Notes: generated by a model not told the origin, from the letters alone. A DNA stretch of 7,942 nucleotides from CAZVYS01 sp964630755 (GCA_964630755.1 CAZVYS010000032.1:1-7942), one strand, 5' to 3'; shown: positions 1-6,637, counted from the stretch's first letter. Made by a program: numbers and translations.

Positions 1-3000
1 CGGTACCAGTGATTTCGAGTAAGTAGTTTGGGTCAGTGGTGCCAAGACCAATATTACCATCGGATTTGATAGCTAATGGGGGAGTAGTGTCATCTAAGGT
101 GTCGCCAGCTTCGATTTTAAAGATATCGGCCATGGAATCATCAACACCAAGAACGAATTTGTTGGTGTTAGCGATATCAAAGACAATGTCGGGATCACCA
201 GAGCTTTTGGAAAGATGAAGGAGGGAGTCTGGGTCAGTGGTGCCAAGACCAATATTGGTAGCGTCATCGTAGAGAACTGAGTCGGTCAAAGTATCTGAGT
301 CAGACCATTTGGGGATATAGGAAGCTGTGCCAGAGCCGTCAAAGTCATCAGTGCTATCTTTATCCCAATTAGTAGTGTCTATGTATTTAACGACTCCTGA
401 GTCGATGGATAAAACTTGGTTAGCATCGGACATGACTGTGACAGTGCTGAGGGTTAAGGAGTCTGCAAATTTACCAGTGCCAGAGACTTCTAGTTTGTAG
501 TTAGGGTCGGTCGTTCCAATACCAACATTGTAAGTGGTTGAGTCTGGGTAAAGATCAGTGCCAACCAAAGTCCAAGGACCAGCTGAGGATTGAGTCACCC
601 AAGTGGCATTACCAGAAGCATCGGATTGCAAAACATAACCGCTTGAGGCGCCATCGGTCATTTGAAAAGTAGTGGTTTCTAGTTTGCCAGCTACATCTAA
701 GAGAGCGGAAGGATCTGTAGTTCCGATGCCGATATTAGTGTCGTCATCGTAAGCAACGGAATTGGTGATGGTGTCTGAGTCTGAGACTTTGGTGAGAAAG
801 CCGGCAGTTAAGGATGAGCCGTCCATTAAGGTTGTTCCCCAGACTCGGGAATCGATCTCGTCGGTGTTAAGGCTGCCATTGGTGTCAATGACCAAGACAG
901 AGTTGTCTGTAGTAGTACCTAGACCAGTAAAGGTAATAGTGCCGTCAGCTTCTATACCACCTAATCCAGTAGCATCACCAGTGGCGTTTATGTCCCAGTC
1001 GCTTGAATCAAGAGTGATGGTGTCGTCATCGTCACCCAAAGTGACAGTGCCGTTGGCATCAAAAGTAGCGTTGGCAGTTAAGGTATCGGAAAAATAACCA
1101 GTGCCTGCTACTTCTAGTTTGTATTGGGGATCGGTGGTTCCAATACCAAGGTTGCCTGAAGAAATGATTAGCTCGGCATTAGGAGTGATGGTTAGGTTAC
1201 CAGTAGTGTTAGAGATAGTGGGGGTGCCAGTAAAGGCTAAGTTGCCAACAATGTCCAAAGTGGCTTGGGGATCGGTAGTGCCGATGCCGATATTGGTAAC
1301 ATCGTTATAGACAACTGAGTCAGTTAAAGTGTCAGCGTCTGACCACATAGGTAAATAAGAAGTAGTGCCTGAGCCATCTATAAAACCAGAGACTGAGCCA
1401 TAGATGTTGCCATCTACTTCTAGGTTACCTTTGATGTAGACGTCTTCGTCGCCTGAAGCATTGTCAAAGGTGTAGCCAGTATCTGGAGCAAAGTAGGTGT
1501 CGCCACCAACGTGATGAAAGACAGTATCTGGGTCAGTGGTACCTAAGCCGATATTAGTACCATCGTAATATAGATTGGTTTGGGTGAGGGTGTCTGCGTC
1601 TGAGAAATAAGGGAGATAGTTAGTGTTAGTGCCAGAGTAGTCTAGGAGGGTAGAGCCCCAAACCCTAGAGTCGATCTCGTCAGTGACTAGTTGGTTAGAG
1701 CCGTTAAGGACAATGACTGAGTTATCAACACCGGCTGCTAAACCAGAGAAAGTAACTTGGCCAGTGGCATTAATAGTGCCAGTCACATCAAGCTTAAAAT
1801 CACCAGGGTCAGTGGTGCCGATGCCAATGTTGTAGTCAGCATCATCTGGATAAACTTCTGAGCCTGATAAAGTCCAGGGGCCGGCTGAGGCTTGAGAAAC
1901 CCAGGAAGCATTACCAGAAGCATCGGACTGAAACACATAGCCAGCTGAGGCGCCGTTGGTCATTTGAAAAGTAGTGGTCTCGAGTTTGCCAGCTACATCT
2001 AAGAGAGCGGATGGATCAGTGGTGCCGATGCCAATGTTGGTGGCATCATCATACATGACAGAGTTAACTAAAGTGTCTGTGTCAGAGGCACGAGGGATGT
2101 AGTTAGCAGTTAAAGACGAGCCGTCAAGCAGGGTCGAGCCCCAGACTCGGGAATCGATCTCGTCGGTGGTCAGTTGGTTTGAAGAATTAAGGATGACGAC
2201 AGTATCGTCAGTATCAGCAGAAAGGCCGGAAAAAGTGATGGTGGACGAAGCAGTTAAAGTGGTGATGTCTGAGACTGCACCAGAGTTAATGTCAATGCCG
2301 TTGATGGTAGCATTAGTAGCAGCTAGGATCGAACCTGAGGCTTGGATGTCACCAACTACGTCTAGCTGGCGTTGAGGGTCAGTGGTGCCGACACCCACAT
2401 TAGTGTTGTTGTCATAAAGTTTGCCAGTAGTGAGAGTGGTGGAGTCTGACCAGCGAGCCACATAATTAGCGGTGCCAGAGCCAGTAATAGTGCCAGCAGC
2501 ATCGATCCAGTCAACGCCAGTAGCAGTGGTAGAAAGCACTTGGCCAGGAGTGCCGACGGCATTGTTTTCGTCATATAGTTGGCCATCTAAACGCATGTCA
2601 CCAAAAACATCTAAAAGTCTGGTGGGGTCAGTAATGCCGATGCCTAGATTGGTGCCGTCAAACCATAAGGTGTTTGAGCCAGTGATAGTGTCAGAGTCTG
2701 AGTAGTAAGAGAGTTGGTTGGCAGTGCCTGAGCCGTCGACTAAGGAAGTGCCCCAAACACGGGAGTCGATCTCGTCGGTTTTAAGTAAGCCGGACGAGTT
2801 AAGAACCATGACAGAGTTGTCAGTATCTGCGCCGATGGAAGGTGCGTAGATGGTGGAGGAAAAGCCGGCAGTGCCAGAGACTTCAAGTTTGTAAGAAGGG
2901 TCAGTAGTGCCTAGCCCCAAGTTAGTGCCATCGTCATAGGCAATTGAGTCAGTTAAGGTGTCTGAGTCTGACCATTTAGGCAAGTAAGAAGCTGTGCCAG

Positions 3001-5224
3001 AACCATCAACACCACCAGCATCTTGCCAGGTGCCGACCCCGCTGGCATCAGAGGTAAGCACATAGCCGGAGGTGGGCGAGGTAGTTAGTTTAAAGCCAGT
3101 GGTCTGGATAGTACCGGCCACTTCAAGTTTTTGAGATGGGGCAGTGGTGCCGATACCGACATTAGTATTGTTGTCATAAACAACACCAGTAGTTAAGGTG
3201 TTGGAGTCAGTCCAGCGAGCCAGATAAGAAGTAATGCCAGAGCCATCAAAGTCGTTTGAAGTATCTTTGTCCCAGGAAGTGGTGTCAATGTATTTAATGA
3301 TGCCAGAGTCAGAGGTTAAGACGGCATTGTTGTCAGCCACCGAAGCAATCGAGTCGACGGTAAGAGTGGAGGAAAAGCGGCCAGTGCCTGTGACATCTAA
3401 GTTGTATTGAGGATCAGTGGTAGCTAGGCCAATGTTGGTGCCGTCGTCTAAAAGAAGAGAGTCAGTGATAGTGTCGGCGTCTGAGAGTTTGGGAAGGTAA
3501 GTGGTAGTGGTGGAAGAGTAGTCAACTAAGGTTGAGCCCCAGACCCTGGAGTCGATTTCGTCGGTATTAAGGTTGTTGTTTGAATCAATGACGATAACCG
3601 AGTTATCAGCGGTGGCACCCAGACCAGTAAAGGTCAAGTTGCCGGTAGCTCGAAGCGAGCCAACGATGTCTAGTTTGTAAGTTGGAGCAGTGGTGCCTAG
3701 ACCAAGGTTGGTAGCGTTGTCGTAAAGAATCGAGTCGGTTAAGGTGTCAGAGTCAGACCATTTAGGGATATATGAGGCTGTACCAGAGCCATCAATTGAG
3801 CCGCCAGCTGAGGCTTGCCAGGTGCCAACTCCATTAGCGTCAGAGGTCAGGACATAGTTGTTAGAAGCATCAGTAGTCATCTTAAAGCCAGACATTTGGA
3901 TAGTGCCGGCTACGTCAAGTTTTTGGTTGGGCGAGCCAGTGCCAATACCAATGTTGGTAGCGTCGTCAAAGATAACCGAAGAGGTTAAGGTGTCTGAGTC
4001 TGACCATTTGGTGAGGTAGTTAGCGGTGCCAGTGCCGTCAACATCTGGAGTGTTGTGATTAACCCAGTCTAGAGTGCCGTCACCATCGGTTTTTAGAATT
4101 TGGCCACTGGAGCCGTCTTCATCTGGCCAAGTGTAGGTAATGTCATTGAGCTTGGTAGTGCCGGTGACGGCCAGGTTGGAGTTAATGGTTAAAGCACCGG
4201 TCATAGTATCGCCGGTCTTGGTGACAAAGTTAAAGCCAGATTCGTCGATTTCTGTAGTAGTTAAGCAGTCAACACATGTGCCGTCTAAGTTGTCTAGGTC
4301 TAAAAAGTAGGTTGAGTCTTTGCCATCTAGAGTGTCAGCATCTAAACCAGAGCCAGAGCCAGCGCCGGAAATGTTTTCAATAGGTAGAGTCAGGACACCA
4401 GAGACTAGAGTGGCGCCGGATAGGGTAGTGCTTCCTGCAAAGTTAGCAGCTGAAGCGATGTTTAGGGTGGCGGTACTGGTCGCTTCCATGTTGCCCGATA
4501 AAATAAATTGTTTGTTAACGGTTAGTTCGTCAATAGAAGCTTTGTCAGAATAGACTAGGTTGTCTGGAAGATCTTGGAGTTGCTGGATAGTGACTGATTC
4601 TGGGGCTTGAGAGATTTCGGAAACTGGTTTATCTGGGCCAGACTCAAGATTGGTTAATCTCTTATGATTATAGTAACCAAGAGTAGAACCAGCTAAAAGG
4701 AGTAGAAGTAGGGTAGGAACAGCAATTTTGGCCCATTTAGGGGGGTATTCACCCCCTAAAGCTTGCAAAGGTTTAATTTGTTTAGAGGCATTCGCCTCTA
4801 AATTATTGCTAGTACTTGAGGTGACTTTGGCGATTTCTGGCTTAATGGGGGTAGATTTTGCCAAAACTGGCAGGGTTTTGTTGGTTTTAAGCAGGTTTTG
4901 GGCTCTTTTGATCTCTGAGTAAGGGAAAACCCGGGAATTATACTTGGATCTAATTGCTTGGAGTTGGTTGTTTTGTTCCCAGCGGCGAATGGTGTTAGGT
5001 GAGACTCCCAAAGCTTGGGCGGTTTGAGTAACGTTGTATTCGGTTAGTTTGGTTGCGGTTTTTTGGTTGAGTTTGTTTAGTTGAGTTTGGGAGTAGCGGC
5101 GATGACCACCAGTAGATCGAAGAGGAGTTAGTTGACCTTTTTGTTCCCAGCGCCTGAGAGTAGTGGGGGAAACACCGAGATGTTTTGAAGCTTGATTTAT
5201 GGTGAGATTTTTTGATTTTGGCAC
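1..5224 (-). CDS. Giant membrane-anchored fibre protein with tandem MerR-type HTH domains (C-terminus outside window)
   Basis: An uninterrupted reading frame of 1741 codons is visible, running off the left edge, so the C-terminus is unknown. In order it shows: two MerR/excisionase-like helix-turn-helix domains (residues about 6-50 and 62-107); a Lys/Ser/Thr-rich linker; one hydrophobic segment (about 166-184, AKIAVPTLLLLLLAGSTLG); the phage tail-fibre motifs LDADTLDG and TKTGDTMTGALTI (about 294-347); then from about residue 424 a long array of fibre modules. A typical module reads DGSGTASYLPKWSDSDTLT, then NIGIGTTDP, then KLDVAGTI. Start: GTG at 5224, directly before the first HTH; an in-frame stop lies at 5267-5269 and I saw no better start. 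There is only a weak Shine-Dalgarno-like TTGAG about 12 nt upstream. The expected topology is N-terminus inside, fibre outside. The modules resemble tail-fibre and adhesin stalks, many of which end in a self-cleaving S74 chaperone; that end is not visible here. A role in surface attachment or contact sensing is inference. Confidence is high for the gene and domain order, low for function. Confidence 0.93.
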   Translation of the reverse strand, partial: MPKSKNLTINQASKHLGVSPTTLRRWEQKGQLTPLRSTGGHRRYSQTQLNKLNQKTATKLTEYNVTQTAQALGVSPNTIRRWEQNNQLQAIRSKYNSRVFPYSEIKRAQNLLKTNKTLPVLAKSTPIKPEIAKVTSSTSNNLEANASKQIKPLQALGGEYPPKWAKIAVPTLLLLLLAGSTLGYYNHKRLTNLESGPDKPVSEISQAPESVTIQQLQDLPDNLVYSDKASIDELTVNKQFILSGNMEATSTATLNIASAANFAGSTTLSGATLVSGVLTLPIENISGAGSGSGLDADTLDGKDSTYFLDLDNLDGTCVDCLTTTEIDESGFNFVTKTGDTMTGALTINSNLAVTGTTKLNDITYTWPDEDGSSGQILKTDGDGTLDWVNHNTPDVDGTGTANYLTKWSDSDTLTSSVIFDDATNIGIGTGSPNQKLDVAGTIQMSGFKMTTDASNNYVLTSDANGVGTWQASAGGSIDGSGTASYIPKWSDSDTLTDSILYDNATNLGLGTTAPTYKLDIVGSLRATGNLTFTGLGATADNSVIVIDSNNNLNTDEIDSRVWGSTLVDYSSTTTTYLPKLSDADTITDSLLLDDGTNIGLATTDPQYNLDVTGTGRFSSTLTVDSIASVADNNAVLTSDSGIIKYIDTTSWDKDTSNDFDGSGITSYLARWTDSNTLTTGVVYDNNTNVGIGTTAPSQKLEVAGTIQTTGFKLTTSPTSGYVLTSDASGVGTWQDAGGVDGSGTASYLPKWSDSDTLTDSIAYDDGTNLGLGTTDPSYKLEVSGTAGFSSTIYAPSIGADTDNSVMVLNSSGLLKTDEIDSRVWGTSLVDGSGTANQLSYYSDSDTITGSNTLWFDGTNLGIGITDPTRLLDVFGDMRLDGQLYDENNAVGTPGQVLSTTATGVDWIDAAGTITGSGTANYVARWSDSTTLTTGKLYDNNTNVGVGTTDPQRQLDVVGDIQASGSILAATNATINGIDINSGAVSDITTLTASSTITFSGLSADTDDTVVILNSSNQLTTDEIDSRVWGSTLLDGSSLTANYIPRASDTDTLVNSVMYDDATNIGIGTTDPSALLDVAGKLETTTFQMTNGASAGYVFQSDASGNASWVSQASAGPWTLSGSEVYPDDADYNIGIGTTDPGDFKLDVTGTINATGQVTFSGLAAGVDNSVIVLNGSNQLVTDEIDSRVWGSTLLDYSGTNTNYLPYFSDADTLTQTNLYYDGTNIGLGTTDPDTVFHHVGGDTYFAPDTGYTFDNASGDEDVYIKGNLEVDGNIYGSVSGFIDGSGTTSYLPMWSDADTLTDSVVYNDVTNIGIGTTDPQATLDIVGNLAFTGTPTISNTTGNLTITPNAELIISSGNLGIGTTDPQYKLEVAGTGYFSDTLTANATFDANGTVTLGDDDDTITLDSSDWDINATGDATGLGGIEADGTITFTGLGTTTDNSVLVIDTNGSLNTDEIDSRVWGTTLMDGSSLTAGFLTKVSDSDTITNSVAYDDDTNIGIGTTDPSALLDVAGKLETTTFQMTDGASSGYVLQSDASGNATWVTQSSAGPWTLVGTDLYPDSTTYNVGIGTTDPNYKLEVSGTGKFADSLTLSTVTVMSDANQVLSIDSGVVKYIDTTNWDKDSTDDFDGSGTASYIPKWSDSDTLTDSVLYDDATNIGLGTTDPDSLLHLSKSSGDPDIVFDIANTNKFVLGVDDSMADIFKIEAGDTLDDTTPPLAIKSDGNIGLGTTDPNYLLEITGT
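567..869 (-). repeat. Segmental duplication inside the giant gene, copy A
   Basis: This stretch aligns without gaps to 1869-2171 at a constant offset of 1302 nt (434 codons). It covers SAGPWTL, a GYVLQSDASGNATW block, KLETTTFQMT, a NIGIGTTDP copy and DEIDSRVWG. Some runs are nearly identical, such as the part encoding DVAGKLETTTFQMT. It indicates growth of the fibre by unequal recombination. Confidence 0.8.
836..3562 (-). repeat. Five copies of the DEIDSRVWG module within the fibre
   Basis: The nine-residue string DEIDSRVWG occurs five times, at 836-862, 1655-1681, 2138-2164, 2750-2776 and 3536-3562. Each copy follows a segment like TDNSVLVIDTNGSLNT and precedes the next DGSG or SDSDT module. 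The DNA is strongly conserved; the copies at 836 and 2138 are identical over the whole motif. This is a second module class interleaved with the NIGIGTTDP class. Confidence 0.85.
1869..2171 (-). repeat. Segmental duplication inside the giant gene, copy B
   Basis: This is the partner of 567-869, in the same frame and the same module order. Differences are scattered substitutions, including conservative changes such as NGASAGYVF against DGASSGYVL. Further towards lower coordinates the alignment needs a one-codon gap, which marks the edge of the clean duplication. Confidence 0.8.
4184..4348 (-). other. Tail-fibre signature motifs and lone CxxC pair in the giant protein
   Basis: Residues about 293-347 contain LDADTLDG followed by a short aromatic stretch, and then TKTGDTMTGALTI. 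Both are hallmark motifs of phage tail fibres and tail-fibre-like adhesins, where they form repeated trimeric stalk elements. Between them lies CVDC (Cys317 and Cys320), the only cysteines I found in the 1741 visible residues. This block marks the change from the membrane-proximal linker to the long fibre array. Confidence 0.7.
4673..4729 (-). other. Single transmembrane segment of the giant protein
   Basis: Residues about 166-184 form an uninterrupted hydrophobic stretch with six leucines in a row, preceded by PPKWAK and followed by YYNHKR. No signal-peptidase site is evident, so a signal-anchor (type II) topology is the simplest reading: helix-turn-helix domains in the cytoplasm, fibre array outside. 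Basic residues occur on both sides, so the positive-inside rule alone does not settle the orientation. The HTH domains do. Confidence 0.8.
4904..5209 (-). other. Tandem MerR/excisionase-type helix-turn-helix domains of the giant protein
   Basis: Two domains of about 45 residues share the recognition-helix pattern LGVSPxTxRRWEQxxQL. The first also has a full MerR-like wing (LRSTGGHRRYS). The second has a more degenerate wing (IRSKYNSRVFPYSEI). The two also match at the DNA level, each containing the 13-nt string TTTGTTCCCAGCG on the + strand, which suggests a recent internal duplication. In MerR-family proteins such domains bind dyad-symmetric DNA as dimers; two in one chain could bind a dyad alone. 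No effector-binding domain follows. The chain goes straight into a linker and a membrane segment. Confidence 0.85.
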
Positions 5225-5267
5225 TGGCAGATTTATCTCAAGTAATGGGTAACCTATGGTTAAGTTT

Positions 5268-5294
5268 TATTACTATACTAATAACATAGTAATA
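5268..5294. promoter_or_regulatory. 9-bp dyad overlapping the giant-gene promoter (candidate operator)
   Basis: The arms TATTACTAT (5268-5276) and ATAGTAATA (5286-5294) are perfect inverted repeats separated by 9 bp. One arm lies in the promoter spacer and the other covers the -10 hexamer. MerR-family operators classically occupy the spacer, so self-regulation by the HTH domains encoded just downstream is possible but unproven. A smaller dyad (TAACC-TAT-GGTTA, 5250-5262) lies in the leader, and the symmetric TTTTGGCACCAAAA lies upstream at 5323-5336. Confidence 0.4.
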
Positions 5295-5301
5295 CTGTGA
5301 A
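5272..5301 (-). promoter_or_regulatory. Candidate promoter of the giant gene
   Basis: On the minus strand, TTCACA (5301-5296) and TATAGT (5277-5272) each match the sigma-70 consensus at five of six positions, with an 18-nt spacer. The predicted +1 near 5265 gives a leader of about 41 nt before the GTG. Alternatives are TTGACT (5315-5310) with TACTAT (5291-5286), also 18 nt apart, and a perfect but isolated TATAAT at 5370-5365. Only the general location is secure. Confidence 0.5.
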
Positions 5302-5428
5302 ACGGATAAAGTCAAGTGGAGTTTTTGGCACCAAAACAGGGTAAAAAAATGGTTCTGAAAACTAATTATACTCGTGTGAATAGAAAGTTATAGTGTGATA
5401 TATTGATATAGTTAAACATAGGGGTAAG

Positions 5429-5457
5429 GACTGAGAAGTTAAAAAATTAACTTAGTC
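5429..5457 (-). terminator. Hairpin downstream of tsaC-tsaE (weak terminator candidate)
   Basis: A 7-bp stem (AAGTTAA 5436-5442 with TTAACTT 5447-5453) has a 4-nt loop. Outer GACT/AGTC pairing extends it past a 3-nt bulge. It lies about 20 nt after the tsaC-tsaE stop. The stem is AT-rich and no clear U-tract follows on the minus strand, so termination is uncertain. Confidence 0.3.
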
Positions 5458-5476
5458 GGCAAGTTTCGAACTACGA

Positions 5477-6637
5477 CTATGTTCGGAACTCAATAGTCCT
5501 GTGAGAAGGGTTAACAGGGGAAATTCCAGGTTCGTAACCTGGAATATTCAGTTTAATGGTAACTAATTTGGCTTTATTGGCTTTAACAAGTTTGAGAATT
5601 GGCTGTAGAGCTCGATCAGCCCATTCGATGGCAATTACGTGCTTTGGTTTGAGGTAGTTTGATAGATTTAGGTCGTCAAGTTCCTTGAGGTCAGTCATTC
5701 TCCAGGTATCTAGGTGAATAAACTGGCCTTTTATAGAATGACGAGTGTATTGATACTCTTTTTGGATGGTGTAGGTGGGAGAGGTGATTGGCGTTTTTAT
5801 TTTTAGAAATTCGCCAATGCCTTTTGAAAACTGAGTTTTACCGGCGCCTAGTTCGCCGATAAGTAAAAAGACTAAGGGTTTTTTTTGAAGATTGCTCCAA
5901 TGCTTGAGTATTAGGGTTTTAGCGAGATTTATTGTCTCTTGAGGGGATCTGGTAGTTATAGTCTGTATTTTCGGGTCCGACGCTGCGGTCGGACTCGAGT
6001 CCTTTAGGGTCCGGCCTCGAAGCTGCGCTTCAAGAACGGACCCTGCTCGTAAAACGAGAGGATCATCGAGAGTAGTGTCAACTACGGTACTTGAGGGTCG
6101 TTTGGGTAAAGTGCCGGCGTCGATGATCAGATCAATCAGGTTTTGTTGCTTTTTACTGGTGTTATCTAGAATGTCTTTAACAGAGTAGGGGCGTTTTTTA
6201 TATGAGGCGTTAGCTGAAGTGGCGGTGATGGGTTTTTTAAGAGATTTGATAATGTCGATGACTAGGGGATAGTCTGGGATACGAATACCAATGGTTTTGG
6301 TGTCAGATTCGATTGAATTAGCCACTTTACTTTTGGATTTACTAATGACAGTTAAGGGCCCAGGGAGGAATTTTTTGTATAAGTTCTTGGCAGAAGTATT
6401 AGGTGTGATATAGTTTGATGCCATGGTTTTGTCAGTAACGGCAATAGAGATTGGTTTGCCCTGGCGAAAGGTTTTGTAAGAAAGTAACTTGTTGACTGCT
6501 TTTTGGTTGGTAGCATCAACGCCAGCACCATAACAAGTTTCAGTTGGGTAGATAACTAAGCCACCCTGCTTTAAGGTTTTGATGGCTTGGTTAATTGCGG
6601 TGGAGGTATTAGGTTTTGTTAATTTTATGATTTTCAT
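5477..6637 (-). CDS. tsaC-tsaE: TsaC-TsaE fusion: threonylcarbamoyl-AMP synthase joined to the t6A ATPase subunit
   Basis: This 386-residue protein joins two steps of N6-threonylcarbamoyladenosine (t6A) synthesis at position 37 of ANN-decoding tRNAs. Residues 1-201 are a Sua5/YrdC/YwlC (TsaC) domain, which makes threonylcarbamoyl-AMP from threonine, bicarbonate and ATP. Visible motifs are PTETCYGAG (31-39), PGPLTVI (92-98), GIRIPDYP (117-124), TATSANAS (138-145), SSTVVDT (182-188) and a terminal LRAGSV. Residues about 226-364 are TsaE, the ATPase that works with TsaB-TsaD: TRSPQET (229-235), Walker A GELGAGKT (261-268), SPTYTI (286-291), HLDTWR (308-313, usually HxDxYR) and IEWAD (337-341). 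The linker (about 202-225) and part of the tail are encoded by palindromic DNA. One oddity is that the usual KxRP reads KTFR at 55-58. TsaB and TsaD are not in the window. Start: ATG at 6637, without a Shine-Dalgarno, one base after the predicted +1. Confidence 0.95.
   Translation of the reverse strand: MKIIKLTKPNTSTAINQAIKTLKQGGLVIYPTETCYGAGVDATNQKAVNKLLSYKTFRQGKPISIAVTDKTMASNYITPNTSAKNLYKKFLPGPLTVISKSKSKVANSIESDTKTIGIRIPDYPLVIDIIKSLKKPITATSANASYKKRPYSVKDILDNTSKKQQNLIDLIIDAGTLPKRPSSTVVDTTLDDPLVLRAGSVLEAQLRGRTLKDSSPTAASDPKIQTITTRSPQETINLAKTLILKHWSNLQKKPLVFLLIGELGAGKTQFSKGIGEFLKIKTPITSPTYTIQKEYQYTRHSIKGQFIHLDTWRMTDLKELDDLNLSNYLKPKHVIAIEWADRALQPILKLVKANKAKLVTIKLNIPGYEPGISPVNPSHRTIEFRT
5523..5545. 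repeat. Perfect 10-bp palindrome in the tsaC-tsaE tail, family with core AGGTTACGAACCT
   Basis: ATTCCAGGTT (5523-5532) and AACCTGGAAT (5536-5545) are perfect inverted repeats around a 3-nt loop. It encodes NIPGYEPGI, just beyond the end of the TsaE fold, so it looks like an element absorbed into the reading frame. Its 13-nt centre, read on the minus strand, is identical to that of the hairpin at 7730-7748. Confidence 0.75.
5972..6058. repeat. GC-rich compound palindromic element encoding the TsaC-TsaE linker
   Basis: Several inverted repeats are packed together: GTCCGAC (5975-5981) with GTCGGAC (5988-5994); the 12-bp palindrome GGACTCGAGTCC (5991-6002); AGGGTCCG (6006-6013) with CGGACCCT (6037-6044), enclosing GAAGC (6019-6023) with GCTTC (6027-6031); and CTCGT (6046-6050) with ACGAG (6054-6058). 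The block is clearly more GC-rich than the flanking gene. It encodes the end of the TsaC domain and the linker, beginning LEAQLRGRTLKDSS after LRAGSV. It resembles protein-coding palindromic elements such as those of Rickettsia in behaviour; homology is not claimed. Confidence 0.75.

Larger units (their letters stand above)
29..3955 (-). repeat. Array of sixteen NIGIGTTDP-type coding repeats
   Basis: I count sixteen in-frame copies of a motif close to N-(I/V/L)-G-(I/L/V)-G-T-T-D-P, each usually followed by xxKLDVxGT. On the + strand they lie near 29, 229, 506, 709, 1129, 1268, 1530, 1808, 2015, 2376, 2626, 2901, 3139, 3412, 3683 and 3929. Spacing is irregular, from roughly 140 to 420 nt, most often about 200-280 nt, because modules of different types alternate. 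The membrane-proximal copies are the most diverged (TGSP, TTAP, LATTDP). Such motifs are known from bacterial and phage fibre proteins. The array is presumably a beta-rich stalk. Confidence 0.9.

Noticed and set aside
29..3955. CRISPR-like or satellite repeat array
   Set aside because: The repeats are in frame, vary mainly as synonymous or conservative codon changes, are irregularly spaced and encode a recognisable fibre motif. No cas genes are present.
36..4922. Plus-strand open frames across 36-4922 (for example 762-1097, 2166-2375, 4320-4553) and a short minus-strand frame at 2362-2586
   Set aside because: They are antisense or out-of-frame shadows of the continuous minus-strand giant gene. 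Their products are low-complexity Ser/Val/Pro strings with no domain, ribosome site or promoter.
1..5224. Prophage tail-fibre gene
   Set aside because: The N-terminus carries HTH domains and a membrane anchor rather than a baseplate-attachment domain, and the neighbours are cellular genes (t6A synthesis, Fic). No other phage gene is visible.
5341..5400. Small plus-strand frame starting at the ATG near 5349
   Set aside because: Only about 14 codons, with no ribosome site and no recognisable content, within a spacer that carries promoter signals on the other strand.
5225..5476. Riboswitch or structured leader in the spacer before the giant gene
   Set aside because: The leader after the favoured promoter is only about 41 nt with one 5-bp dyad. 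No known riboswitch core is recognisable.
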